A program made the position numbers and the translations under genes. A stretch of DNA of 64,000 nucleotides, from NCBI RefSeq assembly GCF_009664855.1, contig NZ_CP045928.1, positions 3,941,206 to 4,005,205 on the forward strand, read 5' to 3'. The notes beneath the pieces are model-generated. The model was not told where the DNA came from, did no database searches, and saw nothing but the letters and a program-made list of their open reading frames with translations. This document shows positions 8,781 to 17,330 of this stretch, piece after piece (the stretch's first letter is position 1; each line of letters begins with the position of its first letter). The DNA comes from Flavobacterium sp. SLB02 (GTDB taxonomy: Bacteria > Bacteroidota > Bacteroidia > Flavobacteriales > Flavobacteriaceae).

Positions 8781-10244
8781 ATGTTAAAATTATCCAGTCA
8801 TTTTCGGGCCAACAATCTACTTCTGTACGGGATGATTTTTGGCGCTGTATTCTTTATAAGCGGAATCTTGGCGCCGGCTACTTTGTTATCTGTATTGAGT
8901 CAGATCAACAAACAATTACTAGGGGTTTTTAGTACTTATTATTTGGGATTGGGACTCCTTATAGTGCTCGCTTCTTTATTGTTGCTGTTTTTACCCATTC
9001 GAAATAAAAGATTGGGATCAGAAAAACCAGCATATTCCTATTTTAGTTGGATTGCCTTATTGTACAGTACCGGAATGGGTTCTGGTTTATTGCTTCGCGC
9101 GGTGCAGGAGCCAGTTTATTATTTCAATAATAGCCCGGTTCTCACTATTAATGCTAAAGAAACCGCACTTCAATATACCTTTTTCCATTGGGGTTTTACC
9201 CCCTGGGCCATGTACAGTCTGTTTGCTTTACTGGTTGCATACAATCTTTACATCAAAAAAGCACCTAATTTATTGCATGCCATAGTTCCTGATATTAAGA
9301 ATAATGTACTGAAATTTAGCGCCATTCTTTTCATTGTACTGATCACCATTACAGGGGTAATTGCTTCATTAGGATTGGGTACAGCACAATTAATAGGCGG
9401 ACTCAATTATACTTTTAAGACAGATATTGGAACCTCTTTTTTATTGATGAGTGTTTTTGTAATGGGATGCATCGCTACTTATTCTGCTTTGACAGGAATT
9501 ACAAAAATGATTAAATTTTTGGCTGATTTTGATTTTGTTTTTTCCATTGTTTTAATGCTTTTTGTGGCTTTGTTTCTTAATTTCAATCTTTACCTCACCC
9601 AGACTTTTACGGCTTTTTATCAGTATGTGATTCATTTTTTTGAAATGAGTCTGGCTACAGGAGCTTACAGAACCAAAGGAACCTTTACCCAGGATTGGAC
9701 GGTTTTCTACTGGGCATTCTGGCTGGCATGGGTTCCTTTTACCGGGATTTTTATTGCCCGTATTTCCAAAGGAAGAACAATAAAAGAATTTTTGATGGCT
9801 ACCATTTTAGTACCCACTTTGGCCACCATCATCTGGTTTTCGATATTTGCTAATTCTGCTTTTGAGATTATAGACAAGGGGAATACTACAGAGTTTGATA
9901 ACCTTTTTAGTTCTTTATTTGTTTTTTTAGAACATCTTCCATTTCACCAAATCACCTTTTTGGTTGCAGGTCTTCTAGTTGCTATTTCCATTATTAATTC
10001 AGTGGATTCAGCCATTTTTGTATTAGGGATGTTTAGTGACAAGGGCAATGAAAATCCATCTAAAAAACATAAGCTTGGTTGGGGTATTATCATTACTGCC
10101 ACTGCATTAGGACTTACTGCCCTTGGCACCAGTGAACTGCTAAATGGGGTTAGTAATTTGTTAATTATTATGGCTTTACCTTTTAGCTTTTTGTATCTTT
10201 ATTGTATAGTAGCATTCTTTAAAGAGAACATTTTTCGAAAATAG
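8781..10244 (+). CDS. BCCT family transporter (betaine/choline/carnitine type)
   Basis: A 487-residue inner-membrane protein with about 12 hydrophobic segments. It contains the family hallmark near residues 308-335, DWTVFYWAFWLAWVPF followed by TGIFIARISKGRT, matching the aromatic-rich substrate-binding helix and the ARISKGRT loop of BCCT carriers. These transporters take up compounds with a trimethylammonium group, driven by sodium or protons. Inside an egt operon the attractive candidates are ergothioneine, hercynine or histidine betaine, all of which carry that group; this is inference. It begins 11 bases after the reductase, so the two are co-transcribed. It lacks a long C-terminal osmosensing tail like that of BetP, so osmotic regulation is less likely. 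Confidence 0.9.
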   Translation: MLKLSSHFRANNLLLYGMIFGAVFFISGILAPATLLSVLSQINKQLLGVFSTYYLGLGLLIVLASLLLLFLPIRNKRLGSEKPAYSYFSWIALLYSTGMGSGLLLRAVQEPVYYFNNSPVLTINAKETALQYTFFHWGFTPWAMYSLFALLVAYNLYIKKAPNLLHAIVPDIKNNVLKFSAILFIVLITITGVIASLGLGTAQLIGGLNYTFKTDIGTSFLLMSVFVMGCIATYSALTGITKMIKFLADFDFVFSIVLMLFVALFLNFNLYLTQTFTAFYQYVIHFFEMSLATGAYRTKGTFTQDWTVFYWAFWLAWVPFTGIFIARISKGRTIKEFLMATILVPTLATIIWFSIFANSAFEIIDKGNTTEFDNLFSSLFVFLEHLPFHQITFLVAGLLVAISIINSVDSAIFVLGMFSDKGNENPSKKHKLGWGIIITATALGLTALGTSELLNGVSNLLIIMALPFSFLYLYCIVAFFKENIFRK

Positions 10245-10315
10245 TATAACATCACGCATCGTTTTGTGTTGTATTTTTAAGATAACTTAAAATAAATAAC
10301 CAATAGCCTTATATT

Positions 10316-11308
10316 ATGAAAGAGACAGTGGTTTTAAATAAAAAAGAATCCCCAAAAAGCACAGTAGAGCAATTTAAAAAAGAAGTGAATCAGGGATTAA
10401 ACGAGTCTTTGAAGAGCTTGCCTTCAAAGTTTTTTTATGATAAAAAAGGAGATGCTCTTTTTGTCGAAATTATGCATCTACCTGAATATTATATCACGCG
10501 TTCAGAGCATGAAATATTTAAAGATAAAAGCGCTTCGATAATTAAAGCATTACAATTAAATCAGGACACTTATTTTGAACTGATAGAACTTGGGGCAGGT
10601 GATGGCATGAAAACCAAAGAGCTGCTAGGGGAACTCTCGCGTGAAAATTACCAGTTTGACTACATTCCGGTAGATATTTCGCAAAATGCTTTAGAAAAGC
10701 TGCAAAAAGATCTCAATGAACAAATGCCTCATATTGGTGTAAAAACCAAACAAGGGGATTATTTTGAGGTTTTAGAATCATTAAAAGAGAATCAACATCC
10801 AAAAGTAATCCTGTTTTTAGGATCCAATATTGGCAATATGCCCGATGAGGTGGCCGAAGATTTTATTGCTAATCTGAGTGAAAATTTAAATTTTGGTGAC
10901 AAGTTTTTTTTAGGGGTAGATTTAATAAAACCAGCAGCTATTGTTTTGCCTGCCTATAATGACAGCAAAGGTGTCACGGCTTCTTTTAATCTAAACTTGC
11001 TTGAACGAATCAACCGGGAACTGGATGCTGATTTTCAAATAGAAAATTTTAAACACCAACCTGAATACGATGAAAAACAAGGTATTGCTACTAGTTTTTT
11101 AGTAAGTACCAAAGAGCAGGATGTATTTATAAAAAAGCTCAATAAGATATTTCATTTTGGTAAAGGAGAGAAAATTTTGACTGAAATTTCAAGAAAATAC
11201 AATGATAAAATATTGGATAAAATTCTAAAAAAGACAGCCTTTGTTATCAAAGAGCGAATTACGGATCGTAAAGAGTATTTTGCCAATTATGTTTTAGAGC
11301 ATTTATAA
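10316..11308 (+). CDS. egtD: L-histidine N-alpha-methyltransferase EgtD
   Basis: A 330-residue SAM-dependent enzyme that trimethylates histidine to hercynine, the first step of ergothioneine synthesis. The N-terminal block SLPSKFFYDKKGDALF followed by LPEYYITRSE (residues 34-63) is characteristic of EgtD. The SAM loop ELGAGDGMKTKELL is at residues 91-104, and Asp120 in YIPVDIS is the likely ribose contact. The length agrees with the family. A 71-base gap follows the transporter, larger than elsewhere in the operon. The last base of its stop codon is shared with the ATG of the next gene, so translation is coupled. Confidence 0.92.
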   Translation: MKETVVLNKKESPKSTVEQFKKEVNQGLNESLKSLPSKFFYDKKGDALFVEIMHLPEYYITRSEHEIFKDKSASIIKALQLNQDTYFELIELGAGDGMKTKELLGELSRENYQFDYIPVDISQNALEKLQKDLNEQMPHIGVKTKQGDYFEVLESLKENQHPKVILFLGSNIGNMPDEVAEDFIANLSENLNFGDKFFLGVDLIKPAAIVLPAYNDSKGVTASFNLNLLERINRELDADFQIENFKHQPEYDEKQGIATSFLVSTKEQDVFIKKLNKIFHFGKGEKILTEISRKYNDKILDKILKKTAFVIKERITDRKEYFANYVLEHL

Positions 11309-11973
11309 TGAAAATACAATCGTTAGGTATACTGGGATTAGGAAGCCGTTCTACTCTTTTTTATATTAAGGAACTCAACCGTCTTTATCATAATAAGAAA
11401 TCCGGATACAGTACTTGTCCTTTTAAATTATGGAATGCCAATTTTGATGTGCTTAATAATTTGCTCCCTCAACCCTCAAAGAAGCTTACAGTGCTTGTTG
11501 ATAATTATTTAGCAGAATTACAGCCTTTACAGGTAGATGCTATTCTAATTCCCAATATTACTTTGCATGAAACTATTGATAAACTAAGTATAATACCAAA
11601 GATTATTCATCCGGTGCACCTCACCATAGCCAAACTTAAGGAAGATGGTTTCAATGAGATCGTTTTAATGGGTTCATTGCATACAATGGAATCGAATTAT
11701 TTAAAAGCCGCATTTAATAAGCAATGCATTGCAGTTGTACTTCCCGATGCAGAAGAACGCCTGATAATAGAGGGCGTTCGTAAACATATTTACTGGGAAA
11801 CAGAAAGTGAAGAACTCTTAAAAGAGTTTGCCAATGTCATCAAAAAATACAGTACAAATTATGCTGTGGTATTGGCCTGTACAGAATTATCAGTAGCGTG
11901 GGATACTCTCGGTGTTAACGTTTTTGATATGTCCCGGATTCAAATAGAAACCGCTGTTAAAAATATAGAGTAG
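11308..11973 (+). CDS. Aspartate/glutamate racemase-like protein with one catalytic Cys missing
   Basis: A 221-residue protein of the Asp/Glu/hydantoin racemase superfamily. The second catalytic motif is intact (ACTELS, Cys191). The first motif, usually CNT-x-H, reads IPNITLH at residues 81-87, so the N-terminal cysteine is absent while Thr85 and His87 align. Some family members with one cysteine replaced act on only one enantiomer, and others have become amidases or lyases, so racemase activity should not be assumed. It overlaps egtD by one base and ends the operon. A role linked to histidine/hercynine or to the cysteine or glutamate donor is possible but unproven. Confidence 0.75.
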   Translation: MKIQSLGILGLGSRSTLFYIKELNRLYHNKKSGYSTCPFKLWNANFDVLNNLLPQPSKKLTVLVDNYLAELQPLQVDAILIPNITLHETIDKLSIIPKIIHPVHLTIAKLKEDGFNEIVLMGSLHTMESNYLKAAFNKQCIAVVLPDAEERLIIEGVRKHIYWETESEELLKEFANVIKKYSTNYAVVLACTELSVAWDTLGVNVFDMSRIQIETAVKNIE

Positions 11974-12156
11974 CTCAGCAAATATTTATTAGATTTGGGA
12001 TCGTCACGAAGGCAGATATGTATGGTTTTTGTTTTTTCTTTAGGAATCGAAAAATCTAATCTGGTTTTGGGAATAATAAAGTTGGTTGGCCCATCTTCTA
12101 ATCCAGGACTGCAGCATCGTTCTAATTAAATGAAGATTATAAAAAACGAAAAACGT

Positions 12157-12194
12157 AAAAAGCTTTAGATTTCTCTGAAGCTTTTTGTTTTTTT
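12157..12194. terminator. Bidirectional intrinsic terminator between convergent operons
   Basis: AAAAAGCTT at 12157-12165 pairs with AAGCTTTTT at 12178-12186, with AGA/TCT extending the stem. A T-rich tract follows on the plus strand (to 12194) and another on the minus strand. It can close the egt operon from the left and the secretion operon from the right. Confidence 0.8.
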
Positions 12195-12277
12195 AAAATT
12201 TATTTTTCAAACTCTCATGCACAGTATATACTTAAAACTGTTCGAAAAAATTAAGATATAATTTAGCTCTAAGCAAC

Positions 12278-12775
12278 CTACCTCAAATGAATTATTCTGT
12301 TTTGTGAGTTAAAAGACACCTCGATAGAATCTTTGAATTTTCGTCTTACTACCAAACCATCTACAGGATCATTTAATTTGAGTTTATGCAGTTTTGAATC
12401 TATTTTTAGCAAGACCAATTCCTGATCTTTAGATTTTAAATATCCAAAATATTTTAATGTAGGCCAGTTAAGGTTTGTAATTGGTTTTTTTGGTACTATT
12501 GCAGGCACTTTTTTTACCGGGTTATGATAGGAAACCAATTTTACCCGTGCTGCTTGTTGCTGAAATTGTTTATTTAAAAACGGATCTCGATTTATTTTTT
12601 CTAATGCAAATGTATCTTTATCAATTCTTTTAAGAGACAAATTCTTTGTCTGTATTTCAGTATTTGCAATAACAGTATTTTGGCCAAAGTAGCCATTAAT
12701 AGTCTTAAAACCTACGGTTCCCCATAGGCCTAAAACTACAATAATTAGAATTATATTGATCTTTTTTTTTGCCAT
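12278..12775 (-). CDS. GspC/PilP-like periplasmic protein of the secretion operon
   Basis: A 165-residue protein with an N-terminal membrane anchor (residues 7-24), a low-complexity linker and a small beta domain at the end. The INRDPFL motif near residue 62 followed by the compact domain (LKYFGYLKSKDQELVLLKI through the end) is the pattern of GspC HR domains and PilP, which connect the inner-membrane platform to the secretin. Sequence similarity to named members is low, so the call rests on architecture and on being last in a T2SS-like operon. It starts 2 bases after the preceding gene. Confidence 0.55.
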   Translation of the reverse strand: MAKKKINIILIIVVLGLWGTVGFKTINGYFGQNTVIANTEIQTKNLSLKRIDKDTFALEKINRDPFLNKQFQQQAARVKLVSYHNPVKKVPAIVPKKPITNLNWPTLKYFGYLKSKDQELVLLKIDSKLHKLKLNDPVDGLVVRRKFKDSIEVSFNSQNRIIHLR

Positions 12776-12777
12776 TA

Positions 12778-13731
12778 TTAATTTACTGTAAACTTATATC
12801 CTGTGCTATTAGTTCCAATATTTCCAGCTCCATCAATAGCTCTAACTCTCCAGTAATATACTCCTTTAGTTGTAGATGTATATTGTAGTGTTGTTGTATT
12901 GCTGTTAATTGTGTCAACAATAGAATTAAAAGTAACATCGCTAGCAAATTCGACTACGTAAGAAATTGGAGATTTTGCCAGTCCAACATCTGCTGGAATA
13001 CTCCACGTATATGTTACTGCCGTATTAACTAATTGAGTAGAATTGTCTGCCGGAAGCGTGTTTTTGGGCTGATTTGGTGAGGTAGTGTCAATATTGAATT
13101 TTCTGGCCGAATATTGTTTTGTTTCACTATCTGTGTTTTTGGCTTTTATTCTCCATTCATAATTTCCATCTTCCAATGTCGGCTTGTCGAGCATTACAGA
13201 ATTGTCTGTTAAATCGTTTTTCGAAAAAACTTCTTCTCCGGTTGATGTTTTAACAACTTTTACGCTATAACTTGTTGCTTTATTGAGAGGTATCCAATTT
13301 AGGGTTACATTAATAAAATTTACAAATTTATCATTATCAGGACTGGATAATATAACTTGTTGATTAGTTAAATCATCGGGAATAGTGGTCGAAAAACTAG
13401 AAGGGAAGGAGTAGGTAGATTGATAAGCATAGTTTTCTGCACGTACACGCCAGAGATAATTTCCTGCATTAAGGGGAAGAGTTAAATTTGCTTTTGTAGT
13501 TAATGAATCCAATAATAACACCTGATCAGTTGTAAAAACCTGAATACGGTATTTATCTGCACCTTTTAAGCTGTTCCATTTAAAACTTACTACGTTGCTT
13601 TCAATTTTAGTATCTTTTGCCGGGGAAATGATTTGTACAATATCATTAGTAATATCTTCTTCAAGAATATCTTCACATGAATAAGTTAATATTGCAAGGC
13701 TTATTAATATAATTTTATTTATTGTTTTCAT
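12778..13731 (-). CDS. Lipoprotein with fibronectin type III-like domains
   Basis: A 317-residue protein with a type II signal peptide (lipobox LTYSC, Cys19) and about three repeats with the FN3-like pattern ending YLWRVRAENYAYQSTYSF, YEWRIKAKNTDSETKQYS and YYWRVRAIDGAGNIGTNS. It is probably anchored in a periplasm-facing or surface membrane. It overlaps the GspM-like gene by 17 bases within the secretion operon, so it may act as a secretin partner, a pilotin-like factor or a substrate-binding subunit. The family alone does not show which. Confidence 0.7.
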   Translation of the reverse strand: MKTINKIILISLAILTYSCEDILEEDITNDIVQIISPAKDTKIESNVVSFKWNSLKGADKYRIQVFTTDQVLLLDSLTTKANLTLPLNAGNYLWRVRAENYAYQSTYSFPSSFSTTIPDDLTNQQVILSSPDNDKFVNFINVTLNWIPLNKATSYSVKVVKTSTGEEVFSKNDLTDNSVMLDKPTLEDGNYEWRIKAKNTDSETKQYSARKFNIDTTSPNQPKNTLPADNSTQLVNTAVTYTWSIPADVGLAKSPISYVVEFASDVTFNSIVDTINSNTTTLQYTSTTKGVYYWRVRAIDGAGNIGTNSTGYKFTVN

Positions 13732-14239
13732 AGTTTTGGAAAATCATTTTTAAATGTAAAACTTCAGATTTATTGTTCTTTTTTGTGGTGTAAAAATTTT
13801 GACTTACCATTCGTGAAAAATCAAATTTTTTCTCAAAATTATATGCCAGTTCTAATAGTTGATTCGCATTTCCGGTAACATCCAGCTGATTTGTAATAAT
13901 ATGATAATCATCTTCAGGGAAATCATGTATGGGTTTTAAATCACTTATAGATATGTTCTTTGAATTTGTTGATGCAAAACTTACAATGCCTTGCTGTACC
14001 ATTTCTTTTGTAACACCTTCTTTGCCTATAATTTTATCTAAGTATGCTATGTCATTGGTTAATGTTCCTGTACTTTTAGATTTTTTGTTAATATCATCGG
14101 CTTTTTTTGATAGCATTTTATATTCTGAAATAACTTCAAATAAGGTATGAAATGATCTTTTGTATGCTGTTGCCGAAAGCATAAAAAAGAGTATTATCAA
14201 GGCATAAAATTTTTGTTTATAGGAATAGTTTTCAAACAT
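13715..14239 (-). CDS. GspM/PilO-like inner-membrane assembly protein
   Basis: A 174-residue protein with one N-terminal transmembrane helix (residues 10-26), a coiled-coil-prone segment (about 35-60) and a ferredoxin-like periplasmic domain. This is the architecture of PilO and GspM, which pair with GspL/PilN under the pilus platform. The position directly after the GspL-like gene, with an 8-base overlap, supports the call. Sequence identity to known members is not visible by eye. Confidence 0.55.
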   Translation of the reverse strand: MFENYSYKQKFYALIILFFMLSATAYKRSFHTLFEVISEYKMLSKKADDINKKSKSTGTLTNDIAYLDKIIGKEGVTKEMVQQGIVSFASTNSKNISISDLKPIHDFPEDDYHIITNQLDVTGNANQLLELAYNFEKKFDFSRMVSQNFYTTKKNNKSEVLHLKMIFQNYENNK

Positions 14240-15419
14240 TTTTAATAATTATTTTAATTTCAAATATTGATTTATTTTTTTTATCCTTTTTCAAACTAAT
14301 GATTTCAAATCGTTGCAGCCAATTCATCTTCTTTAAATTCTCCAACCAAAAATTAAATGCTGATTCCTGAAATGTTTCGCCTTTAATAATGATTGTATCA
14401 CTATTAAATAAAGCTTTCTTATTCTCTTTGTATTCTTCTTTTAAAGGGACAACGTTTAATTCGTTTAAAGAAACACCACCTGGAATTGTTCGGATAATTT
14501 CATAACTATAAAAAGAAAGAAATTTAGAGGACAAAACTCCCGATTCTTTTAAAACTCCAAGTTTTTTTTCTTTCTCAGCTTCTAAATCCAATATGAGTTG
14601 ATAGGACTGATTAGAAAAAACAGTTTGAAGATTTAGTTCAGAATTCTTGGTACCGTAATATTGAATTAAAAAATAGCTGATTAACAATGAACCAAGAAAA
14701 CCGCATAGAATGGTAATTCCAAGAATATTAAAAGCTTTTTTATAAATTAATTCTTCATTATTTAAACTATCATTTATAGTTTTTGAAACTTCTCTCTGTT
14801 TTACAAAAAAGTGAATAATGGCCCCATATAAAGGTAAAAAAATGTTCGAAATATTTTCTTCTCCAATTTGATAATTGACTGCTGTTGCATTTTCATTTTG
14901 TTTAGAAAAGCCAATTAGTTTTTCATTTTCAAACTCTAATTTTAAATCAGTCGAAAGTAGATTTTCTTTTTTTAAGGCATTGTTTAATAAAGCTGCTAAA
15001 AATGAACCAATATAAACGTCGATAATCTGAAAGCCTTTTTTTTGAAACTGTGTAATGGTTTGCTCGACAATATTTTTTCTGCAAAAACTCATGAAATTTG
15101 ATTTTGCACCTTTTATATCTGTATAATAAATGGCATTGTAATCGATGTTTTTTTGCCAATTTACATCTGTTTCATTTTCAAAATCAATTTCTTTATTTAA
15201 AACTCCTTTTCCTTCTACAACTATCAAAAGAGGAAGTTTTCTGTCTGCTACTTTTGTTAATGCTTCAAAGTTTTCAAAAGTTTGTTTAGAAACAATAGAA
15301 ACCTTATTTGCTTTCTTTTTAATAGTAAGCAAATTATAGATTTCGTAATCTTCTTTTTTGATTACTCCAACAACATTTAAGTCGTTAATTTTTACGAATT
15401 TTGATAGAGTGGCAAACAT
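14232..15419 (-). CDS. GspL-like (PilM/PilN fusion-like) inner-membrane protein
   Basis: A 395-residue protein. Residues 1-220 are soluble and resemble a degenerate actin-like cytoplasmic domain of the PilM/GspL type. One transmembrane helix (about 231-253, ITILCGFLGSLLISYFLI) is followed by a coiled coil and a small periplasmic alpha/beta domain like PilN. GspL joins the ATPase to the platform. It starts 2 bases after the secretin and overlaps the next gene by 8 bases. The assignment comes from topology and operon order; the actin-like ATP motifs are not clear. Confidence 0.55.
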   Translation of the reverse strand: MFATLSKFVKINDLNVVGVIKKEDYEIYNLLTIKKKANKVSIVSKQTFENFEALTKVADRKLPLLIVVEGKGVLNKEIDFENETDVNWQKNIDYNAIYYTDIKGAKSNFMSFCRKNIVEQTITQFQKKGFQIIDVYIGSFLAALLNNALKKENLLSTDLKLEFENEKLIGFSKQNENATAVNYQIGEENISNIFLPLYGAIIHFFVKQREVSKTINDSLNNEELIYKKAFNILGITILCGFLGSLLISYFLIQYYGTKNSELNLQTVFSNQSYQLILDLEAEKEKKLGVLKESGVLSSKFLSFYSYEIIRTIPGGVSLNELNVVPLKEEYKENKKALFNSDTIIIKGETFQESAFNFWLENLKKMNWLQRFEIISLKKDKKNKSIFEIKIIIKNV

Positions 15420-15421
15420 CC

Positions 15422-17326
15422 TTAATAAATAACGGTTGGTTTAATAAAAATGTGAAGTTTAGAATCACTTTTTGCTTTTTTTCTACTGCTAAAAAACCAT
15501 TTAATAATAGGTATTCTGGAGATTAACGGAGTTCCTGTTCCTGAGTTTTCTTTTTTCAATTCATCAAGGCCGCCCAGTAATATCATTTCGCCATTTTTCA
15601 CCCTTACCAGAGATTCAAATTTTTGAGTAGCTTTTCCCGGAGGCGCATCTTCACCAACTCTGGCAAGGAAAGAACTTTTTTCTACAGCAATAGTCAATGT
15701 TACATTTTCATCTGTAGAAACATAAGGCTTTATCGATACACTTAAATTGGCATCTGTAGATTTCCAGGTTCCGGAATTCAAAATGTCGTTACCAATACTG
15801 TTATTGATTAATCGGTTATTTTGCTCGAAATAATAACTGGTTTCTCCAATAGATAATTTGGCCTCATGTCCACTTATAGTTGCTATTTTTGGCGTAGATT
15901 CAATTTTTAACACTGAGTTGTTTTCCAGAAGTTTAAGGTTGAGGTAAAAAGATTCGGTTACTTTTCCGAGTTTAAAAAGACCAAAACCATTAAAAGCATT
16001 TATCAAGCTATTCACTGAAGAGCCATTGAGAGTTACATCAGAATTAGGAAACAAAACACCAGTTGTTTTGACAGAATTTAGTTTGTCTAATCCTGCTTTC
16101 ATTCCGGTTTGTATATCATAAGACTTATTGTATTGCACAATAATAACCTCTATTTGTACCATAGGTACAACTTTATCAATTTGCTTGATGTAAATTTTTA
16201 ACTCCTCCAGAATAGATCTTGATCCGGAAACAATTAATCCATTTAATTCTATAAATTCTTTTATTTCTAATTTTTCAGAAAAAACCTTTGGTAGCGTATT
16301 GATAACAGACTCAATAGATCTGTTTTCTAATTGGATCATTTCTGTAACTCTTAATCCCTCAGTAGCTTCTTCACCAATTAAGTAGAAGTTATCCTGCTTT
16401 TTGTAGGTATATTTTTTTCCTTTAAATATGTTTGCCAAAAGCTCATCAAAAGTAATACTGTCAGCAGAGAGTGTTGTTTTTTCGTTTTCAGGTTTGTTGT
16501 ATAAAAAGTAATTGATATGAAGTTTTTCTGCAGCTTCGGTCAATAAATCTGATGCATCTGCGATATAGGCGTTTACTTGCAAAAAACCTTGTTTATTTAC
16601 ATTTACTTCATAAAATCCGGGAACTCCAAGGCTTACTCTTGCTTGTTTAGCTTTAGGACCAATGGCTAAAGCATTTACATTTTGAGTAGTGTTTTTTTGC
16701 AGGAAATAAACATCGTTATCGTCTTTTGTAGCGCTTAAATCATTTGATTTTGCCATCATTTCAATTACCTGATCAAACGGACGATTTAAGATATAAGAAG
16801 ATATTTTTATGTTTTTTACATCTTGTGCTAAAACTAAATTCTTTCCTGACTTATCAATAATTGCTTTTGCAACTGCAGATAAGGTATCATTTTCTAGTCT
16901 TACAGAGAGGAAATCATTTTGCGAATTGTACGTTACATCGATGATTTTAGGTTGTTTTTTTTCAACTATAGCTATGACTTTTCTTTTTTTGAAAACGATA
17001 ATATTACTCATAAATGAGACATCAAGATCGTATTTTTGAGTCAGATGTATAAAAACATCTTTTACAGTTACATCAAAAAAGTTATTGGCTACCGGTTGAT
17101 TCAATTCAGTATCAACATCTATGTTTAACTGATGCTCCTCGGCTATTGATGCAATAAAATCATGAAGTGTTAGCCCGGAAACATCTATTTTAATAGTTTC
17201 ATTTAAACCTTTCTTTTGTATTGCAAACTCGTCAAACTTTCGCCCCAGTTCGACAATGTCTTGCTGAGCGAAAATAATATTTGAAAAAAATAACGCAGCT
17301 AGTGCGAAAACTATCTGTTTTAGCAT
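15422..17326 (-). CDS. gspD: Secretin, outer-membrane channel of the T2SS/T4P-like system
   Basis: A 634-residue protein with a signal peptide ending SNIIFAQQ. Residues 35-110 form a secretin/TonB short N-terminal (STN) domain, then come one or more N-domains (to about 380), then the C-terminal secretin beta-barrel domain beginning near PMVQIEVIIVQYNKSYDIQTG. It carries the late motif EMILLGGLDELKKE followed by SRIPIIKWFF, diagnostic for secretins. It would form a multimeric gate through the outer membrane. No S-domain tail for a pilotin is evident at the C-terminus (ends HIFIKPTVIY). It lies 4 bases after the ATPase gene. Confidence 0.9.
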   Translation of the reverse strand: MLKQIVFALAALFFSNIIFAQQDIVELGRKFDEFAIQKKGLNETIKIDVSGLTLHDFIASIAEEHQLNIDVDTELNQPVANNFFDVTVKDVFIHLTQKYDLDVSFMSNIIVFKKRKVIAIVEKKQPKIIDVTYNSQNDFLSVRLENDTLSAVAKAIIDKSGKNLVLAQDVKNIKISSYILNRPFDQVIEMMAKSNDLSATKDDNDVYFLQKNTTQNVNALAIGPKAKQARVSLGVPGFYEVNVNKQGFLQVNAYIADASDLLTEAAEKLHINYFLYNKPENEKTTLSADSITFDELLANIFKGKKYTYKKQDNFYLIGEEATEGLRVTEMIQLENRSIESVINTLPKVFSEKLEIKEFIELNGLIVSGSRSILEELKIYIKQIDKVVPMVQIEVIIVQYNKSYDIQTGMKAGLDKLNSVKTTGVLFPNSDVTLNGSSVNSLINAFNGFGLFKLGKVTESFYLNLKLLENNSVLKIESTPKIATISGHEAKLSIGETSYYFEQNNRLINNSIGNDILNSGTWKSTDANLSVSIKPYVSTDENVTLTIAVEKSSFLARVGEDAPPGKATQKFESLVRVKNGEMILLGGLDELKKENSGTGTPLISRIPIIKWFFSSRKKAKSDSKLHIFIKPTVIY

Positions 17327-17330
17327 TTAT

